From contig CAZORE010000024.1 in NCBI GenBank assembly GCA_964581815.1, positions 9,738 through 73,737 on the forward strand: a stretch of DNA of 64,000 nt, read 5' to 3'. Shown here one piece after another: positions 58,545-64,000 of the stretch; the first letter of the stretch is position 1, and each line of letters begins with the position of its first letter. Made by a program: the position numbers and the translations under genes. The stretch comes from Trebonia sp964581815 (lineage in GTDB: Bacteria > Actinomycetota > Actinomycetes > Streptosporangiales > Streptosporangiaceae). The notes beneath the pieces were generated by a model, which had not been told where the DNA came from, did no database searches, and was given only the letters and a program-made list of their open reading frames with translations.

Positions 58545-59933
58545 ATGGCGGCGGACGAGTACGACGTGATCGTGATCGGGGCCGGGCCGACCGGCGAGAA
58601 CATCGCCGGCCGGGCGGCGCGCGGCGGGCTGACCACGGTGGTCGTCGAGTCCGAGCTGGTCGGCGGCGAGTGCTCGTACTGGGCCTGCATGCCGAGCAAG
58701 GCGCTGCTCCGGCCGGCCGCCGCGGTCGCGGAGGCCGGCGCGGTGCGCGGCGTTTCCGGGGCGCGGCTCGACGTCGCCGAGGTGCTCAAGCGGCGGGACT
58801 CCTTCGCCCATGACTGGAAGGACGACGGGCAGGTCGCCTGGCTCGATGGCGAGAAGATCGCCCTCGTCCGCGGGCACGGGCGGCTGGCCGGGACGCGCCT
58901 GGTGTCGGTCGGCGACGTCACGCTGCGGGCGCGGCACGCGGTCGCCATCGCGACCGGGACGGGTGCGCTTGTGCCGTCCACCCTGGCCGGGGTGCGGCCA
59001 TGGACAAGCAGGGAGGCGACGAGCGCGCAGGCGGTGCCCGCCCGGCTCGCCGTCGTCGGCGGCGGCGTGGTGGGCTGCGAGATGGCCGCGGCCTGGTCGG
59101 CGCTCGGGTCGCGGGTGACGTTGCTGTCGCGCGGCGGGCTGCTCGACCGGCTGCCCGCCTTCGCCGGGGCACTCGTGGCGGCCGGGCTGCGCGACGCGGG
59201 CGTTGACGTGCGCACCGGCGTGAACGTGACCACCGCGGTCCGGCCAGGCGGACACGGGACGGCCGGGCCGGTGACGCTGACGCTGGACGACGGGACGTTC
59301 ATCGAGGCGGACGAGGTCCTCGCCGCGGTCGGGCGCACTCCCAAGACCGCCGACATCGGCCTGGAGACGGTTGGCCTTAAGCCAGGATCGTGGCTGCCGG
59401 TCGACGACACCCTGCGGGTCGCCGCCGTGGACGGCGGCTGGCTGTACGCGGCCGGGGACGTGAATCACCTCGCGTTGCTCACGCACATGGGGAAGTACCA
59501 GGCCAGGGTCTGCGGTGACGCGATCGCCGCGCGCGCCGACGGCCGCGAGCCGTTGGTCCGCGACCTGGCCTCGCGGCAATGGGTGCCCCAGGTCGTCTTT
59601 ACGCTGCCCGAGGTCGCCGCCGTGGGGCTCACCGCCGAGCAGGCCCGCGACGCCGGGTGCCGCGTCCGCGTGGTGGACTACGAGATCGGCGACGTGGCGG
59701 GCGCACGGCTGTTCGCCGACGGCTACCAGGGGCACGCCCAGCTCGTGGTGGACGAGGACCGCCAGGTCGTCGTCGGCCTGACCCTCGCCGGGCCAGGCGT
59801 CGGCGAGATGATCCACGCGGCCACCGTCGCCGTGGCCGGCGAGGTCCCGCTGAGCCGCCTGTGGCATGCCGTCCCGTCCTACCCCACGATGAGCGAGCTC
59901 TGGCTGCGGCTGCTCGAGGAATACGGCCTCTAA
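58545..59933 (+). CDS. FAD-dependent pyridine nucleotide-disulfide oxidoreductase (Lpd/MerA-like)
   Basis: 462-residue flavoprotein. FAD-binding VIVIGAGPTGENIAGRAA, redox pair C43/C48 in GECSYWACMPSKALL, NAD-binding RLAVVGGGVVGCEMAA, YAAGDVNHLALLTHMG and the dimer-interface HAVPSYPTMSE near the C-terminus. AAGGAGAGGCAC precedes the ATG. Related proteins include dihydrolipoamide dehydrogenase and mercuric reductase, but the catalytic HxxxxE motif is modified here (H-x6-P/T-M-S-E), so its substrate is uncertain. No lipoyl or E2 genes are nearby. Confidence 0.88.
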   Translation: MAADEYDVIVIGAGPTGENIAGRAARGGLTTVVVESELVGGECSYWACMPSKALLRPAAAVAEAGAVRGVSGARLDVAEVLKRRDSFAHDWKDDGQVAWLDGEKIALVRGHGRLAGTRLVSVGDVTLRARHAVAIATGTGALVPSTLAGVRPWTSREATSAQAVPARLAVVGGGVVGCEMAAAWSALGSRVTLLSRGGLLDRLPAFAGALVAAGLRDAGVDVRTGVNVTTAVRPGGHGTAGPVTLTLDDGTFIEADEVLAAVGRTPKTADIGLETVGLKPGSWLPVDDTLRVAAVDGGWLYAAGDVNHLALLTHMGKYQARVCGDAIAARADGREPLVRDLASRQWVPQVVFTLPEVAAVGLTAEQARDAGCRVRVVDYEIGDVAGARLFADGYQGHAQLVVDEDRQVVVGLTLAGPGVGEMIHAATVAVAGEVPLSRLWHAVPSYPTMSELWLRLLEEYGL

Positions 59934-60035
59934 GCCGGTCGCTCTGCGCATTCGTTAGATCACGGAAAAAAATGTCGTTCTGGGGTGTAACAATCGCGGG
60001 GCGGGTAGCGTTTCGATAGCAGGGCTTACCCCGCT

Positions 60036-60071
60036 CGGAGCCCCCGGATGCCCCCCCGTCCGGGGGCTCCG
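60036..60071. terminator. Strong stem-loop between convergent genes
   Basis: A 13-bp perfect stem (60036-60048 with 60059-60071) and a 10-nt C-rich loop, positioned after the flavin reductase and 70 bp beyond the convergent SDR stop. Likely a bidirectional terminator. Confidence 0.75.
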
Positions 60072-60142
60072 CTTAACCGGGTTCCGGCGCGCGGACCCCG
60101 GAGGGCGGAGCCCGTTATCCGTTTGTCGGCCGCGGTCCGCCA

Positions 60143-60910
60143 TCAACCGCGGCCGATGAACGGCATCGTGGTCGCCGTTATCGTCAAGAACTGCACATTG
60201 GCGTCCAGCGGCAGGCCCGCCATGAACACCACCGCATCCGCCGCGTGCTGCGGGTCGAACGTCGGCTCCGGCCGGACGGACCCGTCCGCTTGCGGCGCTC
60301 CCGCCGCGATCCACTGGGTCATCTCCGTGTTCGCGTTACCGATGTCGATCTGACCGCAGGCGATGTTGTACGGGCGGCCGTCGAGCGAGATCGACTTGGT
60401 CAGCCCGGTGATGGCGTGCTTGGTCACCGTGTAGCCGAGAGACCGCGGCCGGGGCGCGTGCGCGGAGATCGACCCGTTGTTGATGATCCGGCCGCCCTGC
60501 GGGTGCTGCGCCTTCATCATCCGCACCGCGTGGTGCGCGCAGAGGTAGGAACCGGTCAGGTTGGTGGCCACGATCGACTGCCAGCCGTCCGGGGTCAGCT
60601 CGTCCACCGCACCGGGCGGCGCTCCGGTGCCCGCGTTGTTGACGAGCAGGTCAAGCCGGCCGAACTGCTCGCTCACGCGTCCGAACAGCGCGGCGACCGA
60701 CTCCGGGTCGCCCACGTCGGCCACCACCGGCAGCACCGAGCCGGCCGCGGCGCCGGCGTGGGCCGCGGCTAGATGTGCCGTCTCTTCAAGGGGGAGCAGA
60801 CGGCGGCCGGCCGCGGCCACCAGCCAGCCCTTGCCCGCCAGCGTGAGCGTGATGAGCCGCCCGAGCCCGGAGCCCGCACCAGTAACTACCGCCACTCGCT
60901 GATCTGTCAT
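60143..60910 (-). CDS. Short-chain dehydrogenase/reductase
   Basis: 255-residue classical SDR. Cofactor motif TGAGSGLG (10-17), NNAG (91-94), serine near 147, Y160 and K164 (GYTVTKHA). NAD(P) type and substrate cannot be assigned. The GTG six bases before ATG 60910 is an alternative start; neither has a strong ribosome site. Divergent from the PPK2 gene (97 bp). Confidence 0.88.
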   Translation of the reverse strand: MTDQRVAVVTGAGSGLGRLITLTLAGKGWLVAAAGRRLLPLEETAHLAAAHAGAAAGSVLPVVADVGDPESVAALFGRVSEQFGRLDLLVNNAGTGAPPGAVDELTPDGWQSIVATNLTGSYLCAHHAVRMMKAQHPQGGRIINNGSISAHAPRPRSLGYTVTKHAITGLTKSISLDGRPYNIACGQIDIGNANTEMTQWIAAGAPQADGSVRPEPTFDPQHAADAVVFMAGLPLDANVQFLTITATTMPFIGRG

Positions 60911-61007
60911 GACCACACGATAAGGCGGCCCCGGTCCGGTCCAGGAGAACCGCCTCGTGGCGGCGTGCTGGTTCCTCGTTCACGGCCTCAATGGGTAACG
61001 TTGGGTG

Positions 61008-61802
61008 ATGGGAAAGAAGCTGGAGAAAACGGCGTACGAGAAAGAGCTTTACCGGCTCCAGTCGGAGCTGGTGAAGATGCAGAACTGGGCGCGGGCGTCC
61101 GGCGCCCGGATCGTCGTGATCTTCGAGGGGCGGGACGCGGCAGGCAAGGGCGGCACGATCAGCCGGGCCATGCAGTACCTCAACCCCAGGTTCGCGCACG
61201 TCGCCGCGCTCGACAAGCCGACCGAGCAGGAGAGTACCCAGTGGTACTTCCAGCGGTACATCACGCGCCTGCCGTCGGCCGGCGAGATCGTGCTGTTCGA
61301 CCGGTCCTGGTACAACCGCGCGGGCGTGGAGCACGTCATGGGGTTCTGCACCAAGCAGGAGTACGCCCGGTTCATGCACCAGTGCCCGGCCTTCGAGCGG
61401 ATGCTGGTGGAGGACGGCATCCTGCTGCGGAAGTACTGGTTCTCCGTCAGCGACCGCGAGCAGCAGGCGCGGTTCGAGTCGCGGCTCGATGACCCGGTGC
61501 GCCGCTGGAAGCTGTCGCCCATGGACCTGGAGTCGCTCACCCGGTGGGAGGACTTCTCCCGGGCGAAGGACGAGATGTTCATGATGACCGACATCCCTGA
61601 GGCGCCCTGGTACGTGGTCGAGTCCGACGACAAGCGGCGGGCGCGGGTCAACATGATCGCCCACCTGCTGTCGACCATCCCCTACCACGACGTGCCCGAG
61701 CCCAAGCTCAAGCTGCCGGCGAGGCCGGCCTCGACCGGTTACGTCCGGACTCCGTGGGAGAGCCAGACGCTCGTTCCCGATCACGCCGCCACGCTGGGCT
61801 GA
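61008..61802 (+). CDS. ppk2: Polyphosphate kinase 2
   Basis: 264-residue PPK2, which transfers phosphate between polyphosphate and nucleotides. Walker A GRDAAGKG (41-48), Walker B FDRSWYNR (D98), and lid residues around VSDREQQARFESR. Single-domain class I-type length. Class I enzymes usually favour nucleoside diphosphates. ATG 61008 is preferred over a GTG one codon earlier. Followed by malQ after 72 bp; both could be in a storage-metabolism unit, but this is only context. Confidence 0.92.
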   Translation: MGKKLEKTAYEKELYRLQSELVKMQNWARASGARIVVIFEGRDAAGKGGTISRAMQYLNPRFAHVAALDKPTEQESTQWYFQRYITRLPSAGEIVLFDRSWYNRAGVEHVMGFCTKQEYARFMHQCPAFERMLVEDGILLRKYWFSVSDREQQARFESRLDDPVRRWKLSPMDLESLTRWEDFSRAKDEMFMMTDIPEAPWYVVESDDKRRARVNMIAHLLSTIPYHDVPEPKLKLPARPASTGYVRTPWESQTLVPDHAATLG

Positions 61803-61874
61803 TCGCGGACCGATGTTCCGTAATTTGCATCTGCAATTTACAAAACACGTCCGCGGGTACGGCAGACTAGGCGG

Positions 61875-63689
61875 GTGAGCAACCGGGATCTGCGGCAGCG
61901 AGCCGCCGGGCTTGGTGTTTCCGTCAGCTACTGGGACTGGCAGGGGCACGAGGTTACCGTGCCCGACGAAACGCTCGCCGCGATCGTGGCGGCGCTCGAG
62001 GACGCGCCCGCGGCGGCGGGCGGGTTCACCCCGCCGGACGCGGCCGCGCCGCAGCCCGCGCAGCGGTCCTGGGGCTTCACCGTGCAGCTTTACTCGCTGC
62101 GCTCCCGCGCCTCCTGGGGCCACGGCGACCTGCGGGACCTCGCCGACTTCGCCGCCTGGTCCGCCCGCGACCTGGGCGCCGGCTTCGTGCTCATCAACCC
62201 GCTGCACGCCGCCGAGCCGCTCCCCCCGGTCAGCCCGTCGCCGTACCTGCCGATGAGCCGCCACTGGGTGTCGCCGCTTTACCTGCGCATCGAGGACATC
62301 CCCGAGTACGCCGAGCTCAGTTATCAGGAACGAATGCGGATAGTCGAGCTTTCGCAGCCGCTTCGTGCCGCGTCGCTGACGCCGGCGCTCATCGACAGGG
62401 ACGCCGTCTGGGCCGCCAAGCGCGAGGCGCTCGAGATGCTGCGCAAGGTAACGCTGTCTGATGAGCGGCAGGCGTCGCTCAATGAGTTCCGCGCGCGGCG
62501 CGGGCGCGCGCTCGCCGACTGGGCCGCGTGGTGCGCGCTCGCGGAGGTGCACGGCGCCGACTACCGCACCTGGCCCGAGCGGCTGCGCGACCCGCGGTCC
62601 GCCGAGGCGGAGGTCCGCGGCGGCGACCTCGCCGCGCAGGCCGAGTTCCACGTCTGGGTGCAGTGGCTGGTCGCCGGCCAGGTCGCCGCCGCGCAGGCGG
62701 CGGCGCGCGCGGCCGGCATGGAGGCCGGCATCATCGCTGACCTGGCGATCGGCGCGCACCCCGGCGGAGCGGACGCGTGGGCAGGGCAGGCCTACTTCGC
62801 CACCGGGTTCACCGTGGGCGCGCCGCCGGACGCGTTCAACCAGCGCGGCCAGGACTGGGGGCTGCGGCCGATGCACCCGCGGGCGCTCGCGGCCGCGGGG
62901 TACCAGCCGCTTGCCGACCTCATCGGCGCCAACCTGTCCCTCGGCGGCGGCCTGCGGATCGACCACGTCATGGGGCTGTCCCGGTTGTGGTGGATACCGG
63001 AAGGCGCGCCGCCGACGGAGGGCGCGTACGTGTACTACGACGCGCCAGGGACGCTCGGCACGCTCGCCGCGGCGGCGGCCGCCGCCGGGTCCGTCGTCAT
63101 CGGCGAGGACCTCGGCACCGTGGAGCCGTGGCTGCGTGAGGCGCTGGCCGCCCGCGGCGTGCTCGGCACGATGATGCTCTGGTTCGAGCGCGGCTGGTCC
63201 GGCGAGCCGCTCGCCCCGCAGTGGTGGCGGGCCAACAGCCTGGTGACCGTCTCCACGCACGACCTGCCCCCCGCCTCCGCGTTCCTGTCCGGCACTCAGG
63301 TCACCGACCGCCTGGCCCTCGGCCTGCTGACCCGCCCCGAGGCCGAGGAGCGGGCCGAGGCCGAGCGGATCGTCAACGACTGGATCGGCGCCTGTGTCGA
63401 GCAGGGCCTGCTTGAGGCTGGCCGCCGGCCCACCCCGGATGAGTTCACCGTGGCGCTCTACGGCTACCTAGCCAAGACGCCAGCGATGCTCATCGGCGTC
63501 AACCTGGCCGAGGCAGCCGGCGAGACGCGTTCGCAGAACATGCCGGGCACGTGCGACGAGTACCCGAACTGGAAGCTCCCGCTGTGCGGTCCCGAGGGCG
63601 AGCCCGTCCTCCTGGAGGACCTGGCCACCAGCGAGCGCGTCCGCGCGGTCGCCCGCGCCGTCGCGGGCGACGAAACCGTCAAATACTGA
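61875..63689 (+). CDS. malQ: 4-alpha-glucanotransferase (amylomaltase)
   Basis: 604-residue GH77 enzyme that transfers maltooligosaccharide units. Catalytic D363 in GLRIDHVMGL, acid/base E411 in VIGEDLGTVE, and D463 in STHDLPP. Substrate-loop PSPYLPMSRHWVSPLYL is present. GTG start. It is shorter than many actinobacterial MalQ (about 700), because the N-terminal extra domain is small. Active-site residues are complete, so it should work. Confidence 0.93.
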   Translation: MSNRDLRQRAAGLGVSVSYWDWQGHEVTVPDETLAAIVAALEDAPAAAGGFTPPDAAAPQPAQRSWGFTVQLYSLRSRASWGHGDLRDLADFAAWSARDLGAGFVLINPLHAAEPLPPVSPSPYLPMSRHWVSPLYLRIEDIPEYAELSYQERMRIVELSQPLRAASLTPALIDRDAVWAAKREALEMLRKVTLSDERQASLNEFRARRGRALADWAAWCALAEVHGADYRTWPERLRDPRSAEAEVRGGDLAAQAEFHVWVQWLVAGQVAAAQAAARAAGMEAGIIADLAIGAHPGGADAWAGQAYFATGFTVGAPPDAFNQRGQDWGLRPMHPRALAAAGYQPLADLIGANLSLGGGLRIDHVMGLSRLWWIPEGAPPTEGAYVYYDAPGTLGTLAAAAAAAGSVVIGEDLGTVEPWLREALAARGVLGTMMLWFERGWSGEPLAPQWWRANSLVTVSTHDLPPASAFLSGTQVTDRLALGLLTRPEAEERAEAERIVNDWIGACVEQGLLEAGRRPTPDEFTVALYGYLAKTPAMLIGVNLAEAAGETRSQNMPGTCDEYPNWKLPLCGPEGEPVLLEDLATSERVRAVARAVAGDETVKY

Positions 63690-64000
63690 TATATCCGGGA
63701 ATCCTGGCAGGTCAGCGGCCGACCTCTTCGCGGCAGTACGATATTGAAATCCCGTTCATTTCGCGACAATGCGATAGGGAAATTCTGTTAATTAAGTGGA
63801 CTCCTCGGCCTACGAGCGCCGAGAGCCATCTGAATTGCCCGCATCGCCGCTGGCAGGTCCCTGACCAGCCCATGATCATGAAGGGTTTGAGTGTTGGGAA
63901 GGCTTTATAGCGCTATCACGCTATAAAGCCTTCATGATCATGGCCCTAGGGTGCTTGAGGAGCCGGACGGTCATCCCGTCCGTCACACGAATACCCCACG
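63690..64000. other. 311-bp terminal region with nested repeats
   Basis: No gene seen up to the window edge. Contains an AT-rich stretch (63740-63790), the nested repeat at 63870-63943, and a small CGGACGG/CCGTCCG hairpin (63964-63982). Confidence 0.5.
63870..63943. repeat. Nested inverted repeats at window end
   Basis: Outer arms 63870-63884 and 63929-63943 are a perfect 15-bp inverted repeat, each containing the palindrome CATGATCATG. Inner arms 63899-63912 and 63919-63932 are a perfect 14-bp inverted repeat around a 6-nt loop. The two structures share CCTT at 63929-63932, so they compete. AT-rich against the background. Confidence 0.8.

Noticed and set aside
60786..63260. Leftward open frame of 824 codons opposite ppk2 and malQ
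   Set aside because: It overlaps two clear enzyme genes and is compositionally biased, with no motif. Frames lacking stops are common opposite high-GC genes.

Overview
The window is high-GC DNA (roughly 70%) with GTG starts, purine-rich ribosome binding sites, lipobox lipoproteins and large NB-ARC/LuxR regulators. It also carries a conservon-type sensor kinase, an ECF42-type sigma factor with a DGPF partner, a mycofactocin-type SDR and a DUF3052 protein. Together these point to a filamentous or soil actinomycete, plausibly Streptosporangiales-like, but no rRNA or other taxonomic marker is present to settle it. One run of 100 N (39465-39564) shows that this is a draft scaffold.

Layout. 1-5.6 kb: the end of an MFS exporter, a truncated VOC gene, an amidase, a CoA-transferase/crotonase-like pair and a PIN-domain toxin-antitoxin pair with a palindromic operator. 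5.7-12.6 kb: a secreted GDSL esterase, a lipoprotein, and a leftward group (small ORF, NmrA-like reductase, alpha/beta hydrolase, PatB-type lyase) divergent from a MarR regulator over two near-identical palindromes. 12.6-21 kb: an accessory region rich in broken genes (Rpn nuclease, an SDR/TetR junction, an aldo-keto reductase piece, an internally deleted hydrolase) among intact cupin, esterase, sedolisin, TetR and hydrolase genes. 21.3-21.5 kb: a compact cluster of four phased DnaA-box-like 9-mers far from any visible dnaA. 21.5-31.5 kb: SDR, methyltransferase, GH87-like beta-helix glycanase, DUF3105 protein, two-cysteine permease, flavoprotein, DUF3052 protein, DGPF protein and ECF42 sigma factor; the last two converge on a very strong hairpin.

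31.8-43.3 kb is the regulatory core. A CvnA-like histidine kinase and a CvnB-like roadblock protein overlap by 4 bp, but the DUF742 and GTPase partners of a normal conservon are missing. Three tandem NB-ARC/TPR/LuxR regulators follow, paralogous to each other, two of them with tandem repeats at the same inter-domain hinge. 43.3-49 kb: hppD with a divergent Lrp regulator, a MarR/deazaflavin-dependent reductase pair, and cydAB with an unusually long gene overlap and a BlaI-like palindrome upstream. 49-56.4 kb: a sugar ABC operon (binding lipoprotein, two permeases, UgpC/MsiK-type ATPase, DUF4032) divergent from a LacI regulator, with a perfect CG-centred operator between them. 57-63.7 kb: housekeeping metabolism (fumC, a flavin disulfide reductase, SDR, PPK2, malQ). 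The right edge holds a nested AT-rich inverted repeat.

The genes form several small regulator-target modules rather than one pathway. No prophage, CRISPR array, rRNA, tRNA or complete insertion sequence was recognised.
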